From Rhizomys pruinosus (taxonomy: Eukaryota > Chordata > Mammalia > Rodentia > Spalacidae): 64,000 nt of DNA. The notes beneath the pieces are model-generated. The model had not been told where the DNA came from. It did not search any database and worked only from the letters and a program-made list of their open reading frames with translations. Shown here one piece after another: positions 1-10,474 of this stretch (its first letter is position 1; each line of letters opens with the position of its first letter). The translations under genes were made by a program, and so were the position numbers. The DNA lies in the NCBI GenBank assembly GCA_009823505.1, contig VZQC01000265.1, positions 4,600 through 68,599 on the forward strand, given 5' to 3'.

Positions 1-292
1 TATTTGAGGCAAGTCTCTTGCAGCTGGCTCCTGGAGGCTTTGAAAAGTCTTGTTTATTTTGTTATCACTTACATATAGGAAAATCCATCCTTTTCAAAGG
101 AGAATAGCTGTATATTTTGACCACATTCCTAGTTGCATAACCACTTGGACTACGGTCAAGGTAGGGAATGATTCCATCATCTCAGAGACTCACTTTGAGT
201 CTCATTGTAGTCATCCCCCTTCCTGGATCCCCAGTTTCTAGCTATCAATACTTGGAATTTTGTCTTCAGTTTTGCCTTTCAGAACATATTTT

Positions 293-378
293 GGGGTTAG
301 GGATGTTGCTCAGTGGTAGAGGACTTGCCTAACATGCAAGAAGCAGGCACGTGTCCAATCTTTAGCACTGAAAAAAAG
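293..378 (+). mobile_element. ID SINE
   Basis: A tRNA-Ala-like head (gttgctcagtggtagagg, then cttgcctaacatgcaag) is followed by a short A run. This is the usual form of a rodent ID element. A GT microsatellite has grown directly after the A tail. Confidence 0.75.
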
Positions 379-408
379 GTGTGTGTGTGTGTGTGTCTGT
401 GTGTGTGT
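379..408. repeat. (GT)n microsatellite
   Basis: About 30 bp of GT dinucleotides with one C interruption, lying between the ID tail and a B1 fragment. Confidence 0.9.
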
Positions 409-505
409 AACTCCGTATAGTCCAGGCTGGCTTCAAATTCATAGCAATCCTGTCTTAGGCCCCCAAGTTCTGGGATTAGTGGTATAGAAGCCACCATGCC
501 AGGCA
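409..505 (-). mobile_element. B1 SINE fragment
   Basis: The plus strand reads as reverse-complement B1 (tccaggctggcttcaaattc, ctgggattagtgg, ccaccatgccaggc). The right monomer end (gagaccctgtct side) is missing. Confidence 0.65.
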
Positions 506-695
506 ATTTCCTGTTTTAATATTAAAGGCAAAGCCGCTGTGCATACTGTGCACCAGTCTTTGTATAGACATGTACTTTAATTTCTTTTTGGTGAATTACT
601 GAGGGTAGAATCATGCCCATGGCTTCGGACTGGATAGTAGGTGCATGTTTAACTTTTAAAGAAATAGCCAAACTGTTCTTTGAAGCAGTTATTCA

Positions 696-1092
696 GGGGC
701 TGGAGAGATGGCTCAGAGGTTAAGAGCACTGGCTGCTCTTGTAGAGGACCTGGGTTTGATTCACAGCACCCACATGGTGGCTAACAGCTATCCATAACTC
801 CAGTTCCAGGGGATCTGACACCCTCTACTGGTATGTGTGGGTACTGCTCCCATGTGGTGCACTTACATAGGTATAGGCAAAACACCCATACATGCCGGGC
901 ATGGTGGCGCGTGCCTTTAATCCTAGCACTTGGGAGGCAGAGGCAGGCAGATCTTTGTGAGTTCAAGGCCAGTGTGGTCAACAGAGTGAGTTCCAGGAGA
1001 GCTGGGGCTATAGGGGGACCCTGTCTCGAAAGGACAAAAAAAAAAAAAATAAACACTCATACACATAAAATATAAATAAGTAAAAGTTTAAA
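696..1092 (+). mobile_element. B2 SINE, split by B1
   Basis: The B2 head (ggggctggagagatggctca, then ggttaagagcactggctgctc) and body run from 696 to 893. The tail (tacacataaaatataaataa) resumes after the nested B1 at about 1052. This B2 sits inside the L1 fragment, so three insertion layers are visible. Confidence 0.85.
894..1051 (+). mobile_element. B1 SINE nested in B2
   Basis: A full-length B1 (gccgggcatggtggcgcg to gaccctgtctcg plus an A tail). It is flanked by imperfect duplications acacccataca and acactcataca, which mark its target site in the B2 tail region. Confidence 0.9.
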
Positions 1093-1435
1093 ACCCAAAG
1101 TGGCTGTACCATTTTGTGTCCGTATCTCTACTGTACATTCCAGTTGCACTGCATCCTTGTCAAAACTTGGTGTTTTCTGTCTTTGCAATTCTAATAAGTG
1201 CTTGTTACTATTTTATTTTTTCTTGACAATCTGTGGATATCATCTCATATTTTTATTTGCCATTCATATATGTTTTCTCATGGCAAAAAAGTTTGGGTTA
1301 AGATCTTTTGCTCATTTAAAAATTGTGCTGCCTTCTGACTGAATTGTTAGACCTGAATTCTGGACCTGAGTTCTCTGTATTTTCTTGTGAATTGAAAATT
1401 TACTTGTCACTGTAAGTGGAAGATTTAGGCCCAAG

Positions 1436-1650
1436 ATCCGTGAACTTTCTTTGTGAAGTTCCAGCTAGCAAATATTTCAAGCTTAGGGGTCTACATAGTC
1501 TCTGTTCCAACTACTCAACCCTGTCCTTGCAGTGTAAAAGCTAACCTAGGCAATATAATAAATGAATGAGCCCCTCTGTTCCAATAAAACTATTTATAAG
1601 GACAGAGACCTATATTTGACCATCAGGACATGGCTGCCAACTCCTTGCTT
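1436..1650 (-). mobile_element. Ancient hAT-type DNA transposon fossil
   Basis: The sequence matches, in one orientation, a widespread mammalian repeat that I recall as a hAT/Charlie-group non-autonomous element. Recognisable runs are tctctgttccaactactcaa, gtgtaaaagctaacctaggc and gttccaataaaacta. A second copy of the same family lies at 19412-19637 in the opposite orientation. The exact family name is uncertain. Confidence 0.5.
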
Positions 1651-2985
1651 TAACTTTCTCCAGCACTGGATAGATAAGATTGACTGAGTCTGGGCTCCTG
1701 CTTGAAATGCAAGGTCTAAACACAGCATGCAAGTTCAGGAAATTAGAAGGATTTGATGCTGAAGTCCAACCCACTTCACATAAAATGTTAGAACCCTAAG
1801 ATGTGTATGTAGGTGGAGAGTTGTAGTTGGCTATGTGTTTTCTAAATTATTTTTTGGACTCAGGAGCCAGCAAGTCTCAGGATGCCCTGTCACAGGAGAC
1901 AGGCCTAAGGGAAAAATGTTGTTCATGGTCCTGGTCTCCATTCTGTCTCTGGCGGCAGTTCTTGATGCCTGCTTCTGGACCGGGCCTATTGCATCCAAAT
2001 CTCCAGGATGGGGTGGGTTGTTATATGTGTTTCTGTTTTTTAAAGTGTTTTCCAGGTGTTGCTGATGAAGCCAGATGTAAGACTAGCACTAAGTGCTGAA
2101 TAGAGACTCTCAGGAGACTCATCTTAATGAAGAGACAAGAATAATCTTTAATTGCTGCATTGATTTCATGTAAATAGATGCTTCTAAGGGGCTCACAATA
2201 TTTTTAAAAAGTTAGTAAGTAGCTAAAATGCTCTTTTCTATGCTCTCTCTCCAAACTTGATTGCCACTACTGAGGTTCTTATCAGACGATTTTCTAGTTG
2301 CATGTTCAAAAAAACCCCACAAATAAACAAAAATTGAACTTCAGAACTGCCTCTGCTGGATTTTCAAAAGACACTGAACACTGGCCTCTAAATTAAAGAG
2401 TAAAAAGTATTGTAGAAATTCAAGCCTGTTACCATTTATTCATAAAGACCAGTGACTCAATCAAAAAAGTCCCTTTGACAGATTAAATGTGTTCAAACAA
2501 ATAGTTAGCTATAATACTAGGGGATTAGAATTTTTGAAGAGCAGTATTTTGGGTAGGTCTTTAACTGATAACCTTTGATAATCCTCATTCCCCGCCCCCA
2601 CCTGACAATTGATCCCTCTATTTGTTTCAGAAATAGTGTTTTAATACATTGCATGGCACTGGAATACTGAATATACAGTTCTGTTTGTAGTGTATATTAG
2701 GTAATATTAGACAATCACAAAATGGTGGCTTGCAAATTGCCTTACTACTAAGATGAGGAATCTGAATATATCTAATTGTGATATGTTGATATGAGACTCC
2801 ACTATTTTTATGTTAAAAAAATCATTTAGTGGGGGAGGAGGGTCAGTAAGAACAAAGTAAATATGACAATACCACAATGAAACCCATGAGTTGGTATGCT
2901 AATTCTAGAAAACAGTTTTAAAACATCTTATCTTATTATTTTTTGAGTCTGGATGACTATGATGGAATATCTGAGACTGGAGATT
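1651..2985. other. Unassigned non-coding stretch
   Basis: AT-rich single-copy-looking DNA. I see no SINE, LTR or simple repeat and no exon-like open frame. The short overlapping open frames near 1830-2100 have no recognisable product. Confidence 0.5.
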
Positions 2986-2987
2986 TA

Positions 2988-3321
2988 TTTTATTCTATTT
3001 TGTTATGTATATATGTATGTGTGTTTATGTATGTGTGAAAGTGCATTCATATGCACATGTGTGTGGAGGCCAGAAGTCAACCTTGAGTGTAGTCCCTCTG
3101 GCAGCATCCAGCTTGTTTTCAAGGCGGGGTTTCTCTTCGGCCAGTCAGCCAGCCAGCCAGCCCAGACACCCTCTCACCTCTTCCTCCGTAGCCCTGAGCT
3201 GACAAACGTGCACCACCACGCTTGGCTTTTCTTTCTTTTTTGAAAATGTGGGTCCTGAGGCTCAAACTTGGGTCATGTTTGCTTAGAAAGTACTTTACTG
3301 ATTAAATTATTACCCCAGCCT
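2988..3321 (-). mobile_element. B4/RSINE1-type SINE
   Basis: In reverse complement this is an ID/B1-like composite: a TG-rich tail, then gtggaggccagaagtcaacc, a B1-like middle (gtgcaccaccacgcttggc) and a tRNA-like end (tttactgattaaattatt, ccccagcc). It includes a short (CCAG)n run near 3142-3162. It ends at the start of an MLT1-like LTR. Confidence 0.7.
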
Positions 3322-3745
3322 GACAGCAGGTAATTTATAACAACAGAAATGTATTTGTCACTGTTCTAGAGATGGTGAAGTCTTAAGTGAAGGCCCTGGC
3401 AGGTCTGATGTCTGACGAGGGGACCTGGTTGCTGCACAGAGCTCTGTCCTCCCTCATGTGGCAGGAGAATGAAAGACAGAAAACAGGATGCCCCTCTGCC
3501 CACGTCACTCCATCACTGCTTATTATTTTGGACAATATCTCAATTTGTAGTTCCAGCTCACCTGGAACTTGCTATGTAGACCAGGCTGGCCTTGAACTCA
3601 CAGAGCTCCTTTGGCTCTGCCTCCCCAGGGCTTGGGATTGAAGGTGTGCTCCATCAGGCTCTGCCACTTCATCACTTCTTAAAGAGTCCCACTGGCCAAC
3701 ATAGTTTCAACAGATGAATTTGGAGAGAAGGTCAGATCATTACAA
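3322..3745 (-). mobile_element. MLT1-type MaLR LTR, split by B1
   Basis: The plus strand follows the antisense of MLT1: aatttataacaacagaaat, ttctagagatggtgaagtc, gacgaggggacctggttgct, ctccctcatgtggcaggag. After the B1 at 3523-3662 it continues with tttcaacagatgaatttgg. This is an ancient degraded endogenous-retroviral LTR. Confidence 0.6.
3523..3662 (-). mobile_element. B1 SINE
   Basis: Reverse-complement B1 (gtagaccaggctggccttga, actcacagagctcc) inserted into the MLT1-like LTR. Its gaccctgtct end is diverged, so it is an older copy. Confidence 0.75.
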
Positions 3746-3838
3746 TTAATAGGAAAAATGATCTGAACTTTTGACTCCATTCTGGGGCCTTGTCTAGTAA
3801 GCTCAACCACAGGTTAACTTTTTACATAATATAATTTA

Positions 3839-4092
3839 AAAAAAAAATTTTTTTTAATTAATTTTATTTATTTCTGTATGTGTAATGAATGTACTGTCTG
3901 CATGCAAGTTTGTGCACCCGTGTCGTGCAATGCGCGGAGGTCAGAAGAGGGTGTCGGATCCCCCTGGAACTGGAGTTCTCCTGGAATTGGAGTTTCAAGA
4001 CGGTTCTTGGCCGCCTGTGGGTGCTGGGGATCGAACCCGGGTCCTGTGCAAAGAGCAGTCGGCGCTCTTAACCGCTAGCCATCTCCCCAAAA
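3839..4092 (-). mobile_element. B2 SINE
   Basis: Full-length reverse-complement B2: an A/T tail, gtactgtctgcatgcaagtt, cacccgtgtcgtgcaatg, ggtgctggggatcgaaccc, and a head ending ccatctcccc. Near-identical sequences ataatataattt and ataatgtaattt flank it as a probable target-site duplication. It belongs to the lineage-specific B2 subfamily seen repeatedly here. Confidence 0.9.
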
Positions 4093-4104
4093 ATAATGTA
4101 ATTT

Positions 4105-4528
4105 TATAATGATTATTATATATAATTATATATATATATTTATTATATATATAATTATAATATATATTATATAAATATATATATATTATAATATATATAT
4201 TAATATTATCAATATATTATTATAATATATATATATATTTATAATATATATATAATATATATAGATTATATATAATATTATCTATTTAATATATAATAAT
4301 ATAATTATATATATAATATATATATAATTATATTATATAACATATATATATATAATTATATATATATATTTATATATATAATATATTATTATTATATATT
4401 ATATATAAATATAATAATATATTATATTATATATATATATATAATTATATAATTATATATATATGATATGTATATATAATAATACTAATAATCATGATAA
4501 ATATAATATATATATATTTTTTATATGT
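4105..4528. repeat. Long AT-only low-complexity tract
   Basis: About 420 bp made almost entirely of TA, TAT and ATAAT permutations, with many self-complementary stretches. It follows the B2 directly. It probably melts easily and forms cruciforms, and could be polymorphic or fragile. Confidence 0.9.
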
Positions 4529-4801
4529 ATTTTCCTTAATATAATTTTTAATATTGTTGATTAAGGCTCAGATGCCATGAAGTCTCATGTTCATATCAAA
4601 ACTTTTGTTCAGTAGAGATACAAATAGATTGTGGATAATAGAAAACATAACCTTGATGATTACACTTTTATGGCCCTGTGCACAGGTCATTAACCAATTT
4701 GATTTCTAACTAAGGAAACTTAATTTAACACACTTTCTGGCAGACCATACAAAAATTTGGACTTTGATTTTTTTTTTACTGTTTGCTTATAAGTGCCATA
4801 A

Positions 4802-4803
4802 GT

Positions 4804-4854
<51 letters not shown>

Positions 4855-4857
4855 TTT
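4802..4857. repeat. (TTTA)n microsatellite
   Basis: About 14 tetranucleotide units forming the expanded A-tail side of the adjacent minus-strand B1. Confidence 0.9.
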
Positions 4858-4996
4858 TTTGGAGACAGGATCTCCCTTTAGTCCCAGCTGCCCTGGAGCT
4901 CACTCTATAGACCAGGTTGGCCTTGAACTCACAGAGATCTGCCTGCCTCTGCCTTCTGAGTCCTAGGATTAAAGGTGTGCACCACCACGTGCAGCA
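4858..4996 (-). mobile_element. B1 SINE (part of a B2-B1 composite)
   Basis: Reverse-complement B1 (gagacaggatctcccttta, gaccaggttggccttgaact, gtgcaccaccacgtgcagc). It passes straight into B2 5' sequence. The pair and the (TTTA)n tail share one flanking direct repeat, ataagtttatt, at about 4798 and 5101. Confidence 0.85.
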
Positions 4997-5098
4997 CTAA
5001 AGACAGTTCTTAGCTGCCATGTGGGTGCTGGGAATGGAACCTGGGTCTTCTGCAAGAGCAGTCAGTGCTCTTAACAGCTGAGCCATCTCTCCAGCCCC
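4997..5098 (-). mobile_element. B2 SINE 5' piece
   Basis: Only the first 100 or so bases of B2 are present, reverse-complemented (ggttcttagctgccatgtgg-like, then gagccatctctccagcccc). The B2 3' half is replaced by the B1, so this is a composite or a truncated host. Confidence 0.85.
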
Positions 5099-5128
5099 TA
5101 TAAGTTTATTATTTAATTATTTAGTTTT

Positions 5129-5288
5129 TAATTAATTAATTAATTAATTAATTTAGACAGGGTCTCATTATGTAACCCTGGATGGCCTGGAACTCACTAT
5201 GTAAACCAGCCCAGCCACAAACTCACAGAAATCTACTTACCTTTGCCTCTTGAAAATTGGTGTTAAAGGCATGCAACACTATGCTGAG

Positions 5289-5335
<47 letters not shown>

Positions 5336-5391
5336 TGGTCTTTTTGAGATAGGGTCTCCCTGTAGCCCCGACTGGCCACCACACCCAGCTA
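5129..5391 (-). mobile_element. Two B1 SINEs with (TTAA)n and (TTTA)n tails
   Basis: A (TTAA)n run at 5129-5153 precedes a B1 at 5153-5288 (gacagggtctcattatgtaa to gcatgcaacactatgctgag). A (TTTA)n run of about 48 bp at 5289-5336 precedes a second B1 at 5337-5391. In the second, the start of the element (gggtctccctgtagcccc) is joined directly to its end (ccaccacacccagc), so about 80 bp of the middle has been lost. Confidence 0.8.
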
Positions 5392-5399
5392 TTTACTTA

Positions 5400-5510
5400 T
5401 TTTTGAGACAAGGGCTTTCTCTGTAGCCAGCCTGGCCTCAAACTTGAGATTTCCATTTTCTAGTTCCCCAGTGTAAGGAGTAGAGATGTGTGTTAGGATT
5501 CCTGACTCCT
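5400..5510 (-). mobile_element. Old B1 SINE
   Basis: Reverse-complement, diverged B1 (tttttgagacaagggctttc, gcctggcctcaaactt). Only partly alignable in its second half. Confidence 0.6.
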
Positions 5511-5532
5511 GTAATTTTTTGAATTAAATTTT

Positions 5533-5757
5533 GTTTTGATTTATTTATTTTTATTTTATGTATGTTTTACCTGCTTGTATGTAAGTGCACCACATGTGTG
5601 CAATGCTCATTTTGGGAGCCAGAAGAAGTTGTCAGATTCTCTGGAACTTAGAGTTATGAATGGTTTTTAGCTGTCATGTGGCTGTTGGGAACTGAACCTG
5701 GGTTCTCCGCAAGAGCAGCCAGTGCTCTTAACCACTGAGCCATCTCTCCAGCTCCTT
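5533..5757 (-). mobile_element. B2 SINE
   Basis: Reverse-complement B2 (gtaagtgcaccacatgtgtg, ggaactgaacctgggttctc, gctcttaaccactgagccat). Diverged from the young subfamily. Confidence 0.85.
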
Positions 5758-5764
5758 ATTTATT

Positions 5765-5875
5765 TTCGAGTCAAGGTCTTGCTCTGTAGACCATGTTCAC
5801 TTCCAGTTTGCCATCCTCTTGCCTTAGGTTCCCAGCTGCTGGGATTATAGGTATCCACCACCACATCCTGGCAGC
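5765..5875 (-). mobile_element. B1-like SINE fragment
   Basis: Reverse-complement B1 or proto-B1 (tcttgctctgtagaccatg, gctgctgggattataggta, ccaccaccacatcctgg). It closes a SINE cluster in which every member lies on the minus strand. Confidence 0.65.
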
Positions 5876-5954
5876 TGCTGTTTTCTAATTGCAGTTGTTA
5901 ACCCTAGAGTTAAATATTAGTCTTCAATATATGTCCATAGGTTTGTTACACTGG

Positions 5955-6152
5955 TCTGACTATAAGCCAAACTATTCTAAGTGTTTAAGTAAATTCTTGT
6001 AATCTTTCTGATCTCCACGACCAAGGTCAGTGTTTGACCTGAGAAACTGAGGCACAGAAAAATCTAACTTGTTCAAGCCTACCCAAGCAGTTAAATGACA
6101 TGATGGTGCTCAAGTATGAGCCATCTGGAGCCAGGCTCTTAACCATACTGAC
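5955..6152 (+). mobile_element. MIR SINE
   Basis: Matches the MIR body: attctaagtgtttaagtaa, gagaaactgaggcacagaaa, then a core and tail ending ccaggctcttaaccatact. This is an ancient mammalian element, old enough to date the surrounding DNA before the rodent radiation. Confidence 0.75.
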
Positions 6153-6619
6153 ATGTGGCTCTAATTGAATCAGTTCCTTGCCAGAGTGCTAACACACCCT
6201 GGGCAGGAAAAGCGAGGGTGAAAATAGAGCTCTTTATTACTGGAAGCGTAGTAAACTCCCCAGGGAAAGCTTTCTCAGAGAGTTGGCAGTAAAATTGAAG
6301 TCACCGTAGCTTTCGAGGCCCCCTTTCTTTGTATCAAAAGAGTTGTATCTCTAGGGTAGAGGGGCTTCTCCGTATTGGATGAAAACAACGTACAAGAATC
6401 AGCAGGCAGAGAACAGAAGTTTCCAGGAAGCGTAGGTAGTCGAAATGCTGCCTTGGAAGCATGGGAAGGATCTGTAGGTTCTGGCCCTTGTGGACCTGAA
6501 GAGATCAACAGTCAAGCACTGCAGCTCAGACACAGGTTGACATGACTTTCCTCCTTTCAATAGTTTCATATTGGAGCATAGGGAAGGAAGACAAAAACAC
6601 AAGGGCTGGAAGTACCTCC
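6153..6619. other. Unassigned stretch before the L1
   Basis: No SINE or simple repeat. It may be the diverged outer part of the minus-strand L1 3' UTR that follows, but I cannot align it. Confidence 0.4.
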
Positions 6620-8690
6620 CCCACTGGGTTTCATGATTTCAGTCTTCTATGTTAAGACTTATTGAGTCGACTTATTGTACCCAGACATCCCTCAGTGCAA
6701 GTTCATCCACTGGGGTCTAGTCAGCCTATCTAGAATCTCTCCCTTAAAGAGGATCAACTCTCCCTTCATCCAGCAATCATCAGTTGCCAATAGCTCTTTG
6801 GCTAAGGTTGGGGCCTGCTGCCCCTTTTCTCAGTTCTATGCTGGGGTTTTTCTGATTGAGTTTGGATGGGTCTTGTGTATGTATGCTGGCACCATTGCTG
6901 TAAGTTCATATGCTCAAGGTCCCAGAAGCCTGGAAGACTCTGTTTCCTTATGGTCATGCACCTCCCCCCTTAGCTCTTAAAATCTTTCCACCCTCTCTTT
7001 CACAATGGTCCCTGAGCCTTAGGTGGGTAAAGTTAATATAAGAGTCTTGTCCAGGGATCCACACCTTGCCGACTCTTACTCTCTACACTTTGGCCATTTA
7101 TAGCCTTTTGTGTTCATTGTCCTCTGTTGCATGAGGGAGTTTTGTTGGTCAGAGTTGAGAGATACATTAGTATTCTTTCTACCCTTTATTCTGCCATGTT
7201 CCATGAGCCTTGGGTATAGAGTTTCCATTGTAGATGTGTTACTTAGGGTTGGGCATCTCACAGACACTTATTCTCTGTGTGTGACCAGTTGTAGAACTCT
7301 GTAATACTTGTCTGTAAATATAAGGATCCATATTTAACATATAGTAAGAAATTATGTTTGTCGAGGGAAATTACATTTGTCTAAGTTTCTAGAAGTTTTA
7401 AGATCTGTGACCTCTCCAGCCATGTGCATTTGGCAATGTTTACAATGCCACAAATGAGTTCCCTCCCACTGAGTGGGTTTTAAGTCCAATTAGGTAGCTG
7501 TTGATCACCCCCAACATAATAGTGCCACTACTGTACCAATGTAGTTTTTTTTTCTGTGCCAGTCTTTGTGGGTATTAGGTTTGAAGCTGGGGTTGGAACA
7601 TTGACTGATTTTCTCCCTTAACAGCTTACATAGTGTCCTCCAAAACTATGAGGTAGACTTCAAGAGAGGTGGCTTCCAAGTCAGTTCCAGCTCCATTGCT
7701 TCAAGACCTTTGTCCAAAGTATGTCCTATTTTTAGCAATAGAGTCTTATCTTCAAATTCTGGGAGGCAATTAAGGGGCCTGGCAATAGTCTTTGTAATTT
7801 TGGGGGGTCTCTTGGACTACCCTGACCAACAACTCAAAGGGATGTTTCTCCTTTCTGGCAAAGTTTCTTGTTATATAGCCTACAGCTATGTACATGAACT
7901 CATGTAGAGATATTGTATGTGTAATTTTTCAGTAGACCTTTGGACTAATATGTTTCTCTCTGGTTTTTCACACCAGATAAGCATTATTTATCTCCTCTCT
8001 TGCTCTCACTGTCTAACTCTCTCTCCTCCATCCCTCGTTAAAGTGCCTCTATTTTCTCCATTTCACCCTTCATAATACATGTCTCCTATGATGCCCCCTC
8101 TCTTGAGCCCCTTCTTCCCCTTTACCCCATGTTTCCTGTTGCCCCCAAGGTAAACACCCCCATTTTACCCATTTCCCCCTTGGGAACGCCTGTCCCCTGT
8201 TCATTCCTCTCTTTGGCTTCTTCTTCCCCTTTACCTCCCCGGTTATTTCCATTTTCTGGTTCCTGCAGTTATATCAGGATATTTACTCCCATCTAAGGAT
8301 TTGGCACTAAGATCAACAAATAAGGGAGAACATATATTGTTTGCTTTTCTGAGTCCGTGTTACTTCACTTAGTCTACCAGTTTCTAGTTCCATCCATTTA
8401 CCTGCAAATTCCATGATTTCATCTTTCTTTACCACCAAGTAGAACTCCATTATACAAATGGACCACATTCAATTATCTACTGGTCAGCCAAGGAAAACTT
8501 AGGTTGCTTCCATTTCTTCACTGTTGTGACAAGAGCAGCAACAACCATGGATGTGCAAGTATCTCTCCAGTAGGATGAGTTCTTTGGGCATATGCCAAGG
8601 AGTGGTATAACCGGACCATGTGGTTGATTCATTTTTAGTTGTTAAAGTAGTCTCCACACTGCTTTCCGTAGCAATCACTTCTTTCCTCAC
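6620..8690 (-). mobile_element. Rodent L1 (Lx-like) 3' UTR and ORF2 3' end
   Basis: From 8280 to 8690 the plus strand reads as antisense of the L1 ORF2 3' end (gtttctagttccatccattt, aactccattatacaaatgga, tcactgttgtgacaagagca, ggcatatgccaaggagtgg). From about 7100 to 8280 it follows the long rodent L1 3' UTR (gagagatacattagtattc, tgtgccagtctttgtgggta). The outer boundary near 6620 is approximate. No open ORF2 remains, so the copy is dead and 5'-truncated. Confidence 0.6.
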
Positions 8691-8812
8691 ACCCCTCTCC
8701 AAGGTTGCTTCTGTTCCACAGTCATAGCTTGGGTTTGTTTTGTCTCATTTTGACCTTTAACTCTGTTGAATCATTCTTGTTGTTTTCTCTTTTCTTTTTT
8801 ACTCTCATGATC

Positions 8813-8930
8813 TTTTGTTTTAAGACAGGGCCTCACATGCAGCCCAAACTGGTCTAGGAATCCTAGTTCTCTTGCCTCGGCCTTAGGGAGGATGAAATTA
8901 TGGGGTGTGAGCCACCATGTCTGATTTCCA
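8813..8930 (-). mobile_element. Old B1-type SINE
   Basis: Reverse-complement, strongly diverged B1 (taagacagggcctcacatgc, gtgtgagccaccatgtctga). Confidence 0.6.
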
Positions 8931-8985
8931 TGCTTTCTTTTGCATCATACATATTTCATATTTTATAGTTTCAAGCTTGTGATTT

Positions 8986-9123
8986 TATTTTTTTTGAGAC
9001 AGGGTCTCACTATGTAGCTCTGGCTGGCCTAGAACTCACTATGTGGACCAAGCTGGCCTGGAACTCAGAACTCTGTTCGCCTTTGACTCCTGAGTGTTAA
9101 AATGTGCAGCGCCATGCCTGGCT
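8986..9123 (-). mobile_element. B1 SINE
   Basis: Reverse-complement B1 (tgagacagggtctcactatg, ccaagctggcctggaactca, gcgccatgcctggctc) preceded by a T run representing its A tail. Confidence 0.8.
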
Positions 9124-9600
9124 CAAGATGGTGATTTTTATCCATACTGTTGTGAGTAGACGATCTTCCTTTGTGCACTGTGCCATTGAATTCCTTTGGG
9201 GAATTCTCTGTCTGTTCCACTGTCAGTGAGCAGCAAGGTGTTTTCCAGTGTGGAGTTTCTCTTCTCTTGAGGACTCTTAGAAAGACATAAGATAGGGAGG
9301 ACTGACACCCTTACAGGGGTAGATGTAGGAGCAAATTCTTAGGGCTCTGCCTTTAGGACTTACAGACTTTGAGAACTATTTGGACAGGAAAGTGTAAAGA
9401 GGGCCTGCCCACTGGAATGTGAAGGGCTAATGTGAATTTGCTTTTGTTTTTACTCACTGCCAGGAGGCATCTGGAGATGTAGGTTAAGAGGTTTGGAAGC
9501 GTATGAAGTTTGGAAGTATATGAAACACCTTACCCTGTACCACAAAGGCACCCAGTAAGGTCTCCATATTGCTAACCGCACACCGAACAGCTGTTAGTTT
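9124..9600. other. Unassigned stretch
   Basis: Single-copy-looking sequence with no recognised repeat or open frame. Confidence 0.5.
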
Positions 9601-9603
9601 TGC

Positions 9604-9604
<1 letters not shown>

Positions 9605-9676
<72 letters not shown>

Positions 9677-9706
9677 TATTTCTTTCTTTCTTTCTTTCTT
9701 TATTTT
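9605..9706. repeat. (TTTC)n microsatellite
   Basis: About 25 tetranucleotide units with a few TTTA variants towards the 3' side. It is a polypurine/polypyrimidine tract. The long open frames on both strands here are artefacts of the repeat. Confidence 0.95.

Positions 9707-9708
<2 letters not shown>

Positions 9709-9744
<36 letters not shown>
9709..9744. repeat. (GT)n microsatellite
   Basis: About 17 GT units between the TTTC tract and a B3-type SINE; the GT run forms the SINE's A/CA-rich tail on the other strand. Confidence 0.95.
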
Positions 9745-9746
<2 letters not shown>

Positions 9747-9892
9747 TTGGGGGGGGAGCATGTGTCATGGCACATAGGTGGAGGTCAGAGAACAACTTTC
9801 CTTCTACCTTTATGTGCGTTCTGAGAATTGAACTCAGGTTGTCAGGTTTATGCAGTAATCGCCTTACCTGGTAAGCCACCTTGCTCACCCAC
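9745..9892 (-). mobile_element. B2/B3-type SINE
   Basis: Reverse complement of a tRNA-headed SINE: aggtggaggtcagagaacaa, ttgaactcaggttgtcaggt, then taagccaccttgctca. The central part (tgtcaggtttatgcag) differs from B2 and resembles the B3 type. Confidence 0.7.
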
Positions 9893-10200
9893 CATTAGCT
9901 ATATGACTGTAGGAATGACTTATAAAATGGACATAACCTGGACTAATAACTGTTAATTAACCTTGGTAAACCCACTGAACCATGAGCTCTTGTGACCTGG
10001 GTACCTGACCTTGGTTCCTGGAACCCCGCCCCTAGACAGGTGTGAATGTGGGTCTGCTTGAGAATTAACATATCAAGGCACTGAAAGACAGTGCAGCCAT
10101 CTTCACTGAAAACATGGAGACTGAGAAAGGATGCTTGACATTATGTGCTGGAGATAGTCTAGAACTAGGATGAAAAGGCAAGATTGTCTGATAGATAAAG
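9893..10200. other. Unassigned stretch
   Basis: No repeat or coding signal recognised between the B3-type SINE and the next B2. Confidence 0.5.
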
Positions 10201-10209
10201 GTGGATCCA

Positions 10210-10474
10210 GGGCTGGAGAGATGGCCTAGTGGTTAAGAGCACCAACTGCTCTTACAGAGGACCCAGGTTCGATCCCCAGCACCCACATGGCGGCTGAGAG
10301 CTGTCTTTGGCTCCAGTTCCAGGGGAATCCGACGCCCTCTTCTGACCTCCGCATGCATTGCACGACATGGTTGCACCAACCTGCATGCAGACAGTACATT
10401 CATACAGATAAAAATAAATAAATAAAATAAAATAAATAATAAAAAATAAAAAAGGAATAAAGCTTTAAAAAAAA
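10210..10474 (+). mobile_element. B2 SINE with target-site duplication
   Basis: Full-length B2: gggctggagagatggcctag, ggttcgatccccagcaccca, gcattgcacgacatgg, then a long (AAAT)n/A-rich tail. It is flanked by the perfect 9-bp duplication gtggatcca (10201-10209 and 10475-10483). The subfamily looks young. Confidence 0.95.

Larger units (their letters stand above)
555..1335 (-). mobile_element. Old L1 ORF2 3'-end fragment, split by SINEs
   Basis: Two pieces, 555-695 and 1093-1335, are collinear with the antisense of the L1 ORF2 3' region. Recognisable stretches are atagccaaactgttcttt before the gap and ccaaagtggctgtaccattt, cttgtcaaaacttggt and tcttttgctcattt after it. The B2 at 696-1092 splits them. 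The copy is strongly diverged and non-coding. Confidence 0.65.

Noticed and set aside
9569..9888. Frames of 62-101 codons with FLSFFLS or KERKKER runs
   Set aside because: Translation of the (TTTC)n and (GT)n microsatellites.
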